In this document: positions 54,973-62,639 of the stretch, piece by piece | How the letters are laid out: each line of letters opens with the position of its first letter | How positions within the stretch are numbered: the first letter of the stretch is position 1 | The notes under the pieces: generated by a model | Told to the model about the DNA's origin: nothing | Database searches by the model: none | What the model saw: the letters and a program-made list of their open reading frames with translations, nothing else | From: Natrinema zhouii | GTDB lineage: Archaea; Halobacteriota; Halobacteria; Halobacteriales; Natrialbaceae | DNA: 64,000 nt | NCBI RefSeq assembly: GCF_013456555.2 | Contig: NZ_CP084882.1 | Span: forward strand, 62,001 to 126,000 | Direction of reading: 5' to 3' | Translations under genes and position numbers: made by a program

Positions 54973-55275
54973 ATGTCAAGCACAGATTCCCCTGTCAAGT
55001 ATACGTACAGTGAGGATGTCCCCGTCAGCCAAACGGTTATCGCTGCTGTTGCAGAGGCAGCAAATCGTGATCCAATTGAGTTGGATCCACTCTATGAATA
55101 TATCGACCCTGATGCCCTGAATACCCTCTTTCATCCCCACTCCAGTGATGACGCGGATCAAGACGACGTATATCTGGAATTTACCTATACAACGTATCGT
55201 GTCGCAGTGACCGCCAACTACGTTCACGTCTCTCAGGTAGAAGGATCGGAGAGCAGCAGTACAGTCGACCTGTAA
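54973..55275 (+). CDS. HalOD1-domain protein
   Basis: 100 residues. Core: VIAAVAEAANRDPIELDPLY, EYIDPDALNTLF and a C-terminal YTTYRVAVTANYVHV. The domain (PF18545) is the same as at 41685-41900, and here it follows the BAT-type regulator by 56 bp on the same strand. It is probably an output or adaptor protein of that local regulator. An acidic insert (HSSDDADQDDVY) separates the two halves of the domain. Confidence 0.82.
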   Translation: MSSTDSPVKYTYSEDVPVSQTVIAAVAEAANRDPIELDPLYEYIDPDALNTLFHPHSSDDADQDDVYLEFTYTTYRVAVTANYVHVSQVEGSESSSTVDL

Positions 55276-55283
55276 CACACTCC

Positions 55284-55448
55284 ATGACAAATGGGCAGTC
55301 AATTGATGACACCGAATCGCTTCGTTCCGCTCTCCAAGCGATTTTAGAAGAAGCAGAAACCAACGATGTCGAAATAGAAGGGAGCCTCCGGATCCAGTCG
55401 ACAACTGACCATCCGAATTGGGAAATCCAGATTTGGCAACTCGAATGA
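55284..55448 (+). CDS. Small companion protein (NW-x-x-x-I family)
   Basis: 54 residues from the ATG at 55284: SLRSALQAILEEAETNDVEI and an end HPNWEIQIWQLE. It follows the HalOD1 gene by 8 bp, so it is co-transcribed. It is a relative of 53327-53488 and 55909-56127. The shared pattern P-x-W-x-x-x-I suggests a small alpha/beta fold that may bind the HalOD1 or DUF7344 partner. Confidence 0.6.
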   Translation: MTNGQSIDDTESLRSALQAILEEAETNDVEIEGSLRIQSTTDHPNWEIQIWQLE

Positions 55449-55483
55449 GCGATAATTTCCAGTATTCATCCGAATAAGGGGAA

Positions 55484-55618
55484 ATGAGCATGCCTGTACA
55501 GGAATACAAGCGGTGTCTGAACTGTGGCACGGTGGAAAGAGAGATGATTTATACGTACTGTGAGACCTGTGCGACGCCTCTCGTTGAGTCGTACAATTGT
55601 GGCGAACCGCAAGATTAA
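55484..55618 (+). CDS. 44-residue double CxxC zinc-ribbon protein
   Basis: MSMPVQEYKRCLNCGTVERE and then YTYCETCATPL: two CxxC pairs about 20 residues apart, plus a final Cys. This is a classic haloarchaeal zinc micro-protein. It sits 36 bp after the small companion gene, on the same strand. Function unknown. Confidence 0.6.
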   Translation: MSMPVQEYKRCLNCGTVEREMIYTYCETCATPLVESYNCGEPQD

Positions 55619-55908
55619 GCAAACGACTGTTTATAGCGATCAATACGCAAGCCTACGTATCGGTTGGTTCACCGAAATCGGGATGAAAACAGCCCCATGA
55701 AAATCGTTCTCTGATACCCGAATGCCATGTGAAAGTTAATTAATCGCCACCCTCAAATCTCACATTCACCACATCCTTCCAAATAGATCTGTATTAGGTA
55801 GAAGACTGTCGGGTAGCTGGATGAGCGAACGACATAGTTATCACCGTCCCGTCCGTGGAAGATGTGAGAGTTCAAACAGTCTCTACCGTTCTGAACCCTC
55901 TCTCTATC

Positions 55909-56127
55909 ATGGAAAACACTGACCCCTCCGAACCCTTCGCTGACGTGACAACTGCATTCGAACACGATCTCCAGGAGTTGATCCTCACCGCATTTGGTCG
56001 GGGCGCAGATATCGAAGGCACGTGGGAAATCGCATCTTCTGTCTCTGATGCCCCAAACTGGCGGATGACAATTGAGAAAATATCGCCCACGGAGTCCACG
56101 TACGAACCGACGTTTCTCGAAGAGTAA
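55909..56127 (+). CDS. Small companion protein (NW-x-x-x-I family), longer form
   Basis: 72 residues from the ATG at 55909: ADVTTAFEHDLQELILTAFG, IEGTWEIASSVSDAPNWRMT and IEKISP. The strand before the Trp (GTWEIA) aligns with GSLRIQ in 55284-55448 and GGYELI in 53327-53488. It precedes the DUF7344 gene. A longer start at 55855 is possible but less likely. Confidence 0.6.
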   Translation: MENTDPSEPFADVTTAFEHDLQELILTAFGRGADIEGTWEIASSVSDAPNWRMTIEKISPTESTYEPTFLEE

Positions 56128-56321
56128 CCCCAGGCCACTGTTCGTCTCATTGGCAGTCTGACTACCCGAAAACAGTGAATATTCGTGTTCTAGTATCTTT
56201 TCAAGATAGGAAGGTTTATGTGACACCTTCACATGCCCCGAGGTAGACGTACTTTGTTGAGGGCGTTTCATGAGAGCCAGCCGGTCTGAACGCCGCACAA
56301 GTACAGGACACTAGCCGACCT

Positions 56322-56678
56322 ATGATGCCGACAACCCGAGACACGAATCAGCCGGAGGATGGCCGCCGCGATATTACCCCGACCCAGCTGTTCACGGCCT
56401 TTTCACACGAACGCCGACAGCAGACCCTAGCATATCTGGCGCAGAAACCGGCCGCGATCGCACTCGGTGACCTTGCCGAGTACATCGCGATCAAAGAAGA
56501 ACAGCCATCGTACGAGTGGTATGAGCGGATACTTACCGATCTGGCTCACTGTCACCTCCCTCACTTGCAGGAGGCAGGACTAATCGAGTACGATGGGAAA
56601 AGGGAAATAGTAGAATTAGCGGTCAAACGGGGTATGGTAGCACCGTACCTGGAACTGGCCGGATACACTGATGTGTAG
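56322..56678 (+). CDS. DUF7344 winged-helix protein
   Basis: 118 residues: TPTQLFTAFSHERRQQTLAY, LGDLAEYIAIKEEQP and CHLPHLQEAGLIEYDGKREI. This is the typical haloarchaeal DUF7344 domain, a winged helix seen in many small regulators. Two Met codons start it (56322, 56325). It closes the plus-strand regulatory patch. A truncated mirror copy is at 53574-53771. Confidence 0.8.
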   Translation: MMPTTRDTNQPEDGRRDITPTQLFTAFSHERRQQTLAYLAQKPAAIALGDLAEYIAIKEEQPSYEWYERILTDLAHCHLPHLQEAGLIEYDGKREIVELAVKRGMVAPYLELAGYTDV

Positions 56679-56739
56679 GTAGCTGGCCAACAGAACGGTC
56701 GTGGGTATAGAGAACGCGAAGATGATATCCGTCACCAAT

Positions 56740-56837
56740 CACCTCGAGCCGCCCGTTCGGGTTGGGCATCCTCTTTCGATCCGCGTGGTATTCGACGAGT
56801 ACCTCGATTAGGAGCAAGTCCTCTGTGGGGTTCGCAT
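56740..56837 (-). pseudogene. Frameshifted copy of the 57-residue gene
   Basis: The first codons match the gene at 16566-16739 (MRTPQ), then one base is missing near codon 6. In the shifted frame EDLLLIEVLVEYHAD can be read. After about 40 residues the two copies diverge. It marks the edge of module copy C. Confidence 0.55.
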
Positions 56838-56878
56838 GCTGGGGTTGGGCACGGCTTCCGATAAAAAGAATCGGGGGA

Positions 56879-57256
56879 CTACACAACCGAGATGCGAAAC
56901 TGTGGGAGTGAATAGAGGATGAATAGAGAGAGGGCCGTTAATCCGACGAACATGAGTGTGGTTGCGAATAGAAACAGCGAGTGGTATGTCTGTCCCCAGT
57001 ACCCATACGCAACGACATTCGCAGCGAGAGTCAGTAATGCTAGCAGTAGTGGGACGAACGCAGCACCCAACAAGATCGTAGAATACGGTAGATAGACCTG
57101 ATAATCGACGCCATCCGCATCAGTGCTCGAGTAGATGTATTGTGAGTTGATGAACGGTTCGTCAGTGCTTTGGCCGTGAACAAACCGAATCGAGACAAAC
57201 ATCACAGAGACCATTACTGCCAGAAATTGTAGCAGTTGGATCGATAGTTCCGGCAC
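56879..57256 (-). CDS. Three-helix membrane protein
   Basis: 125 residues from a GTG at 57256, 6 bp after the stop of the decayed gene upstream. Helices are at about 5-25, 58-80 and 95-118 (TILLGAAFVPLLLALLTLAA; LFLFATTLMFVGLTALSLFI), with an extracellular or cytoplasmic loop rich in Tyr and Asp (SQYIYSSTDADGVDYQVYLP). No family. Possibly part of the same short transcript as the upstream decayed gene. Confidence 0.55.
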   Translation of the reverse strand: MPELSIQLLQFLAVMVSVMFVSIRFVHGQSTDEPFINSQYIYSSTDADGVDYQVYLPYSTILLGAAFVPLLLALLTLAANVVAYGYWGQTYHSLFLFATTLMFVGLTALSLFILYSLPQFRISVV

Positions 57257-57262
57257 GGTCGG

Positions 57263-57534
57263 TTACTCGCCACCTTCGAGCCACTCGTCCAGCTCGCCGA
57301 GCGCACCGTCGGGCACGACCAAGTGCTCGTACTCGTCTGGTGGAACCGATACTCGCTCTCCCGAATCAGCGTCACGTAGAAATGTGACTCGTCAATCGCC
57401 ATGTCAGTCTCCGTGACCGGCGAGTGTTCGGTCACCGCCGTGTTGGTCGTTCGACAGGCCACGGTCGAGATCTGCTAGCCGTCGCGATCGGACGGCGAGC
57501 GAACGCGGAACTGTCGGATTCGGGAGTTGGACAT
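57263..57534 (-). pseudogene. Module gene with in-frame TAG and frameshift
   Basis: From the ATG at 57534 the frame reads MSNSRIRQFRVRSPSDRDG, hits TAG (57475-57477), and stays open as QISTVACRTTNTAVTEHSPV and TETDMAIDESHF. A one-base deletion then moves the frame to FLRDADSGERVSVPPDEYEH and LVVPDGALGELDEWLEGGE, ending at TAA. The amber stands in front of CAG-ATC, as does the amber in the gene at 60418. The C-terminal frame is regular and protein-like. Confidence 0.5.
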
Positions 57535-57561
57535 AGGAGAGAGTCGAGACTCGAGAGGCGT

Positions 57562-57700
57562 AGTTCCATCGGACAGGGGGATGAGTTATATGGAGCGGAT
57601 GTTCCTCCTAGTTCCCTGTCGGCCGGACCGTTCGACCGGCCATGCGGAGTGTCCACACGGGGACGGATAGCAGTTCGGGCGAGTTTCAGAGTGCGAGGGG
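57562..57700 (-). repeat. Leader repeat, copy L3
   Basis: Third copy, with hairpin arms CGGCCGG (57620-57626) and CCGGCC (57636-57641). It lies upstream of the gene at 57263-57534 on the same strand. The end is more diverged than L1, L2 and L4. Confidence 0.55.
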
Positions 57701-57705
57701 CATGG

Positions 57706-57933
57706 TTACTCCTCTTCTCGATACTGGTCTCGCAGTTCCACGACGGCGTTCACCAGCGAATTGTAGGTGATTCTGACGCCATCCTCCCCCGCGCGAATGG
57801 ACTCACTCGAAACGACAACGTTCTCGCCGTCTTTGTAGAACTCAATTCCTTCTGTGGTATCCAGTAACTCGAGGTCGTCGAGATCAAGCGCTGGACATAT
57901 ACGACAGTCGGGACTCGAGGGGCGTAGTTCCAT
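57706..57933 (-). CDS. Paralogue of the 64-residue acidic protein
   Basis: Matches 17648-17842 almost exactly from DLELLDTTEGIEFYKDG to RDQYREEE. The ATG of that copy is changed to ATA here, so the likely start is the ATG at 57933 (MELRPSSPDCRICPALD), giving about 75 residues. That N-terminal string is also encoded, in another frame, upstream of the first copy. Expression is therefore uncertain. The leader L4 directly precedes it. Confidence 0.5.
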   Translation of the reverse strand: MELRPSSPDCRICPALDLDDLELLDTTEGIEFYKDGENVVVSSESIRAGEDGVRITYNSLVNAVVELRDQYREEE

Positions 57934-58057
57934 CGGCGAAAGGGGGTGATACGCGAGTACTGTGGGTTTGTCCCTTTTCGGCCGGTCGCACAGCCGGCCG
58001 TGTGGAGTCTCCATGTCCCGTGGGATATCGCTTCGGGCGCGACTCAGTGGATGAGAG
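57934..58057 (-). repeat. Leader repeat, copy L4
   Basis: Fourth copy, with hairpin arms CGGCCGG (57979-57985) and CCGGCCG (57994-58000), followed by GTGGAGTCTCCATGTCCCGT. It lies upstream of the acidic protein gene on the same strand. Confidence 0.6.
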
Positions 58058-58095
58058 TGCTATTCCTCGCCACCAAACCCGACGTTCTCGTCCCA

Positions 58096-58455
58096 TCACT
58101 GTTCGAACTCGTCGGCATCGATAGTCGTCTCGAGAAAGTCACGAGCCGCGAGATGCCAGCGGGCGGCTGGTCGTATGCATATCCCCAGTGACCGCCCGCG
58201 AGTTCGATCCGGTGCTAGCCCGCCTCGCCGCTGGCCTGATTCCGAATCTGGAGTTCGATGCACGGGAACGGAAGTGGGCCACGAACGCGGCTTCGATTGA
58301 GTTGTGTGCGTTTTCGAGATCGTCGATCCCTCCGGTTGGGCGTCAGCAGCGACGGCGTCGGGGTACTTCTCCTCGAGTGCGGCGAGTATATCGGTGGCAT
58401 CAGTTGGTATGTTGTCAGGTGTGCATAGCCAGAATACAATCTTTTCCCACACCAC
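58096..58455 (-). pseudogene. Decayed ORF in module copy C
   Basis: An N-terminal stretch reads TDATDILAALEEKYPDAVA and a C-terminal piece HLAARDFLETTIDADEFEQ. The middle is Arg/Ser/Pro-rich in the same frame, which usually marks a wrong frame. The two ends look real and the middle frameshifted. No family. Confidence 0.3.
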
Positions 58456-58598
58456 CGTTTCCGCTGTTTTCGTTAGTCTCGGACACTCTAGGCGTCCGTT
58501 TACCGGGAGTGAGCCTTCACATACAATTCACATGGCATAGAGATGAAATTCTGGCCGTTCTCACACACACAAAACAGCCGAAGTCAGAGATCTAAGGC

Positions 58599-58903
58599 AT
58601 GAACAGTACACCGCAACCGGAACAACCGATCGATGTGGGACAGGCACAGACAGATGACCCGCTAGCAGGGCTCGCAAGTGACGAGGTCCTCCGGTGTCGA
58701 GACCCCGAGACCGGTGGGTGTGGTACTACGCTCCCGAGCGAGCGTGGTTCGGAAGTGCCATGCCTATCACGGGTTCACGCCGGAACTGGTATCGAGGACC
58801 GAAGTGGCCGATTCCGTCGGGTTCAAGGGCGTCGAGTCAGAGCCCGTCGGACAGGGAGAACTCGAGTAGGAGCGAGGTGTCAATGAATGAGCGGAACCGA
58901 TAA
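58599..58903 (+). pseudogene. Frameshifted module gene
   Basis: Starts MNSTPQPEQPIDVGQAQTDD, continues DPLAGLASDEVLRCRDPET, then a missing base near 58713 moves the frame to WVWYYAPERAWFGSAMPIT and WYRGPKWPIPSGS. Both parts are protein-like and the join is short, so it was one gene of about 100 codons. The Trp/Tyr-rich core resembles small haloviral or plasmid proteins. Confidence 0.5.
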
Positions 58904-58921
58904 TGGCTCAGACGGGACTAA

Positions 58922-59107
58922 TCAGTTCCCGAAAGACGATGCCTCGACTTTCTGTTCCCAAGTCTGGAACTCGGTTCCACCACACCGACACGTATTGTCC
59001 CGGTCAATAAGGCTAAACTCTCTCTCAGCAAATTTGTGCGCTTGGTGTTGGATTCCGCACGATTCGCAGATAACTGAAACCTCCACTGGTTCACTATCAG
59101 AACCCAT
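58922..59107 (-). CDS. Zinc-ribbon small protein
   Basis: 61 residues: VEVSVICESCGIQHQAHKFA and DRDNTCRCGGTEFQTWEQ. Two Cys pairs (CESC, CRCG) make a plausible zinc ribbon. It is on the opposite strand to the decayed operon. Function unknown. Confidence 0.55.
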   Translation of the reverse strand: MGSDSEPVEVSVICESCGIQHQAHKFAEREFSLIDRDNTCRCGGTEFQTWEQKVEASSFGN

Positions 59108-59211
59108 TTATTCCGTTTTAGAACTATGTGAAGGACTACTTAAGCGTGTGTGTTTAGAATTCCGAAATCTACGACCATTACACACGACTACTGATCACTC
59201 TGAAGGAAACG

Positions 59212-59628
59212 ATGTGTAGTGACTCAAGCCAGAGTGACCAGGTGTCCACCATCCAGACCGGGCACTTCGACGACGACGTACTCGGTGACTACCATGATCG
59301 CCCGCGACCGAAATACGAACCGGACCTCCCGGCGACCGAGGGGCGGGTAAAAGAGAAGGGGATCGACTAGAAACAGAATCACTACGCCGGTTGGAGTAAT
59401 CCGGCCCAAACGTCCTACTATGAGGCGTCCATCGAGGAACCGCTGAATATCCCGATTCGAGTGAATCAGGTCCGCGACCCGCCACTATTCGGCGATCGGC
59501 GCTTTTCTGACCGCCACCTCGAGTTGAATCTCGGACCGGTCGAACGGGCGCGAGAGCTACACGACGCACTCGGGGTGGTGCTCAAGGAAGACAACCGACA
59601 CGAAAAGACAGGTGAGACCAATGAGTGA
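59212..59628 (+). pseudogene. Module gene with in-frame TAG at codon 53
   Basis: From ATG 59212 to TGA 59626-59628 one frame of 139 codons is open except for TAG 59368-59370. Readable parts: VSTIQTGHFDDDVLGDYHDR, then after the amber NHYAGWSNPAQTSYYEASIE and NLGPVERARELHDALGVVLK. Its end overlaps the ATG of the next gene at 59621. The even protein-like quality on both sides of the TAG suggests a recent nonsense change. Confidence 0.55.
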
Positions 59629-60040
59629 GGCCGAATCCACAAACGAGAAAGGCACACAGAATGAACGCGAGACAGCCGACATCCTTGGTCGTGTCTACGG
59701 GACGGATAACGTTGATAAAGTAGACGCCTACTCGAATACCGACCCACTGGGGTTCATTGACGTGTTCGCCGTAAAAGATCCGTGGCCGGTGTGATTCGTC
59801 CAAGACAAAACGGATTGGTTCTCCGCGGCGAAGAAACGCGAATACGTCACGCGAGTCGGCCGGTTCGATGAGTCGGTCTGTGCGGAGGTGTGGGTGCGCA
59901 TCGACCGCAAAGGGTGGCAAATCCATGAGTTTGACAGCGAGAACGGCATGTACTGCTACCTCAAGATAGACACCTATGATTACGACGAGACGGTTGAAAC
60001 GTTCCTCGAGGGTGTCGGGTTCTACGGGGGTGACGCATAG
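59621..60040 (+). pseudogene. Hjc-like/PD-(D/E)XK-type nuclease gene with in-frame TGA
   Basis: The frame reads NEKGTQNERETADILGRVYG, then LGFIDVFAVKDPWPV, TGA (59792-59794), FVQDKTDWFSAAKKREYVT and VWVRIDRKGWQIHEFD, ending at TAG 60038. The order E, D (in IDVF) and Q-x-K (VQDK) is that of PD-(D/E)XK nucleases, such as archaeal Holliday-junction resolvases. The TGA falls between the two catalytic strands, so the product would be inactive unless read through. Likely a former plasmid recombination nuclease. Confidence 0.55.
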
Positions 60041-60421
60041 ATGTCCTCCTAGCGCGAAACCGGCGACTGCGACCGCCAGACGACCGCGACGGCGACCGAA
60101 CGCGTCTCCTATCAGGAAAAGGGCGACGTGCTCGCGGTGATCGACGCGCGTCGAGTCGGGCGAGTATCAAAATTGGAGCGGAGCGATTCGTGGCGCGACA
60201 CAGCGGCTCGTTAGAGCGGAACTGCGGGGTGATTCCGAACGAGTAATTTCGAGGACTACTTCACGGAAACTGAGGCGTCCCGCGAAAGCTACCTCTGAAA
60301 GTATCACGATAGTCATGGCCGCCCACGGCCGACGGCCAACCCCGATACCATCGCGTTCCGACGGGACGTGTTCGGCCACGGGTATACAATCATCATCGGG
60401 TTCAGCGGTGAATCCGAATGA
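60041..60421 (+). pseudogene. Heavily decayed module gene
   Basis: Starts at ATG 60041, meets TAG at codon 4 (60050-60052), then reads TATERVSYQEKGDVLAVIDA, a frameshift to YQNWSGAIRGATQRLVRAEL, another to NFEDYFTETEASRESYL, a TGA, and RPTANPDTIAFRRDVFGHGY to TGA 60419-60421. The end overlaps the next ATG (ATGA). Four lesions in 127 codons show it has been dead longer than its neighbours. Confidence 0.45.
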
Positions 60422-60650
60422 CCGAACCCAAACCCATCCACCGGCTCGAGGAAACGCCCGGCGGTGTCCTCGTCGTCATGAAAGATCTCTCGAATTTGTA
60501 CGACTACCGCTCGGCGAACGTCCTCGAGCACGAGTACCCGACGTTGTTCACATCGTGCGTTCCGAAGAAAGGCGGTCCTAAACGAGTCCAAATCGCCAGC
60601 GCCACTCGCTTTGGTGCCGCCACCGAGTAGCAGATCCACGGCGCGAACGG
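60418..60650 (+). pseudogene. Module gene (PKPI...), TAG-interrupted and truncated
   Basis: Homologue of 46700-47724. MTEPKPIHRLEETPGGVLVV and YDYRSANVLEHEYPTLFTS are intact, then TAG at 60628-60630 stands where copy B has TGG (E-W-Q-I-H-G). A few matching codons follow (QIHGANGTYG), then homology is lost. The rest of the gene is deleted. Confidence 0.55.
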
Positions 60651-60741
60651 CACTTATGGTCGGCCAGCGGGTCGGCGTTTGAACGAGAGGTTGTTGTCGG
60701 GGTTGTTCTATAAATCGGCGGTGAGAATTAGACCAGACCTG

Positions 60742-61158
60742 TCAGAAGTCCTGTCCCCATTCGCGGAGGATATCCTCGGCGTCGTCTAAGTTTTGCATAC
60801 CGGCCAGATAGATTGCCTCTCGAGCGTCAAGTTTGTAGAGGTCGTCATCGAATCGGTCATTGAGGTCTCGGCGGGCTTTCTCTTCTCTGTCGTCCGTATC
60901 CGCGTAGACAAACAGTTGATGCACGTCGTCGCGGTCGTCTTTGACCTTGTCCCGACCGACTATTCTTGGTAAGTCTGACCGGTCAAACTGTCTGGTATTA
61001 CCGCTAGACTGCGATTGATTTGCACCGGTTTGATCCGTCGTACTGTCGTATTGTTCGGTCAAGTCTGACCCGTCAGTCTGACTGGTGATACTGTCTGTCT
61101 CTGCTGTCTGTTCGTCCTCGTTGTCATTCGCGAACGGATCAGTTGTGCCTGATTTCAT
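60742..61158 (-). CDS. ParB-like partner of ParA, cassette 2
   Basis: 138 residues. The N-terminal half is low-complexity Ser/Thr/Asp/Gln (TDSITSQTDGSDLTEQYDS) and the C-terminal half is folded (DRSDLPRIVGRDKVKDDRDD, then FVYADTDDREEKARRDLND, AREAIYLAGMQNLDDAEDIL). Same plan as cassette 1 (19719-20132). Its ATG overlaps the ParA stop (ATGA, 61155-61158). It should bind the partition site and stimulate ParA. Its own coding sequence contains several TCTGAC/GTCTGG-type strings similar to those upstream of parA. Confidence 0.65.
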   Translation of the reverse strand: MKSGTTDPFANDNEDEQTAETDSITSQTDGSDLTEQYDSTTDQTGANQSQSSGNTRQFDRSDLPRIVGRDKVKDDRDDVHQLFVYADTDDREEKARRDLNDRFDDDLYKLDAREAIYLAGMQNLDDAEDILREWGQDF

Positions 61159-62024
61159 GCTGTGGCCTCGGTTGCGGCGAACTGTTCGGTGATATACTCC
61201 GCTAGTTCATCGAATTTCTCGAGAGTCGGTTGCTCGTAGTCTCGGAGGTCACGATAGGATTCGTTCTCAGCCAGCTCGTAGATCGATACCTGGTTATCCC
61301 ACGCTTCGCCGAGCATTGACCCGCGTTCACCGATCGATATCGGCGCAATTGGGAGTGCTTCATCCTCGAGCGCATCGAGATACTTCTGGTTGATGTTCGT
61401 CCTACTGACCTTATTCGGGACGGTGCCGATTACGCCCACGTCGATATCACCGAGTTCGTCCTCGAATCCATTGATTACGTCCCGTAGGCCCTGAATACTA
61501 CGCTCGCCTTTCGGGGACGGTTCGAACGGGATTAAGAGGTTACCTGTCGCGTAGACGGCGTTATACAGGTGTTGACCCTCCGATGCCGGCGGGTCGATCA
61601 TGATTACGTCGTACTCCGAGGGTACGCCGGCGTCGACGAGCACGCGCCGAAGTTGGCGTTCCTTTTCAAATTCGTACTCTGGGTCCGGGTTCGTGTCTTC
61701 CTCGAGTTCTTGAGCTTTGGATAGGAGGTCGTCAAGAGTGCCGAGCATATTGTGACTTGGAATTACATCGACGCCCTCACTCGAGCGCACGAGATCGTCG
61801 AAGTCCCCGCGTGGTCGACCGATCATGTGCATCACGAGATTGTCCGCGTCGGCGCTCCCCTTATCGTCGTCGAGACCGAAGTGATGGGTCAGCCCGCCGT
61901 CTTGTGGGTCCATATCGATCACCAGCACCTTCTGGCCGCGGTTAACATGTGCGCGAGAGAGGGTCGCGACGAGCGTAGTCTTTCCGACGCCGCCGGCCTC
62001 CGACCACACCGTATACGGTATCAT
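61155..62024 (-). CDS. parA: ParA/Soj-type partition ATPase, cassette 2
   Basis: 289 residues from the ATG at 62024, chosen because MIPYTVWSEAGGVGKTTLVA gives the normal ParA opening; a start at 62045 adds seven odd residues. Walker A is SEAGGVGKTT, Walker A' is VIDMDPQDGGLTHHFG and EGVDVIPSHNMLGTLDD is shared with cassette 1. It is a complete enzyme. Two different parA genes in 41 kb mean two partition systems of different plasmids now sit on one replicon, or two modules were duplicated and diverged. Confidence 0.9.
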   Translation of the reverse strand: MIPYTVWSEAGGVGKTTLVATLSRAHVNRGQKVLVIDMDPQDGGLTHHFGLDDDKGSADADNLVMHMIGRPRGDFDDLVRSSEGVDVIPSHNMLGTLDDLLSKAQELEEDTNPDPEYEFEKERQLRRVLVDAGVPSEYDVIMIDPPASEGQHLYNAVYATGNLLIPFEPSPKGERSIQGLRDVINGFEDELGDIDVGVIGTVPNKVSRTNINQKYLDALEDEALPIAPISIGERGSMLGEAWDNQVSIYELAENESYRDLRDYEQPTLEKFDELAEYITEQFAATEATA

Positions 62025-62073
62025 ACAGGCAGAATGTCGTTCCACCCCTACATAAATACTCGGCAGACAAGCC

Positions 62074-62117
62074 AGTAATACTGTTTAAAACATCCAGTCT
62101 GTCTGGTCAGTATTACT
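62074..62117. promoter_or_regulatory. Inverted repeat before parA cassette 2
   Basis: AGTAATACTG (62074-62083) and CAGTATTACT (62108-62117) are perfect inverted 10-bp arms whose start-to-start distance is 34 bp. They flank a TTTAAAA box and a CAGTCTGTCTGG string. Located 50 to 93 bp upstream of parA. A likely operator or partition site for the ParB-like protein. Confidence 0.6.
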
Positions 62118-62361
62118 AAGCAGTTTAACTCTCGAGTGGCGTTCTCCTTTCGGTAATCCGGTAATGCTCGCCGTTCGTTAGGGCGTCTATAGTAATCCCC
62201 AGAAGTCTTTGCTCACAGCACTCGATAGATCGGTAAGGGTCGACGGATAGCAGCTGGTTACGTTAGTGCGCATTGCAAAGACTTCCAGATTCTACTATAG
62301 CTCAGAAAGCGGCCATCGCCGTGACGGGTCACGTATAGGCAGACAGAACGCCGACCGATCA
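62118..62361. other. Spacer, nothing seen
   Basis: Non-coding 240-bp stretch between the partition operator and origin-like fragment C. Confidence 0.3.
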
Positions 62362-62590
62362 ACGTTGGTAGACCCTCCGCAACTAGCAGACGCGACGGCT
62401 AGCGTTGGCTTCGGCTAGCGGGCTATAGCACTGTGGTGACAGTAGGCGACGACCCAATTGATTTTGGCGTTGAACTCAAGCGGCCAGCGGGCCTTGGCCC
62501 GTATGTCGCGTTCCCACGTGCGCGACACAGCCAGCATCCCCATACGCCGCGAGCGGGCATTTCCCACCTTCCGCGCCGCTCGCGGTATTT
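62362..62590. other. Origin-like block C (fragment)
   Basis: Matches the leading part of blocks A and B (GCAGACGCGACGGC, a GTGGTGaCA string, then ATTTTGGCGTTGAACTCAAG) and one hairpin TGTCGCG (62504-62510) with CGCGACA (62521-62527). The ORB-like half is missing and the match stops near 62600. A truncated relic. Confidence 0.5.
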
Positions 62591-62639
62591 TCACAGTCGC
62601 TCCCCACAAGTTCGGTTTCAGAAGGGGGCGGAACTGGAG

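Noticed and set aside
57424..57867. 147-residue plus-strand frame
   Set aside because: Antisense of the leader repeat and small minus-strand genes; no protein-like pattern.
46439..60630. Pyrrolysine or other amber decoding
   Set aside because: Frameshifts and TGA stops occur in the same genes, and no pyl gene or suppressor tRNA is in the window; nonsense mutation is simpler.
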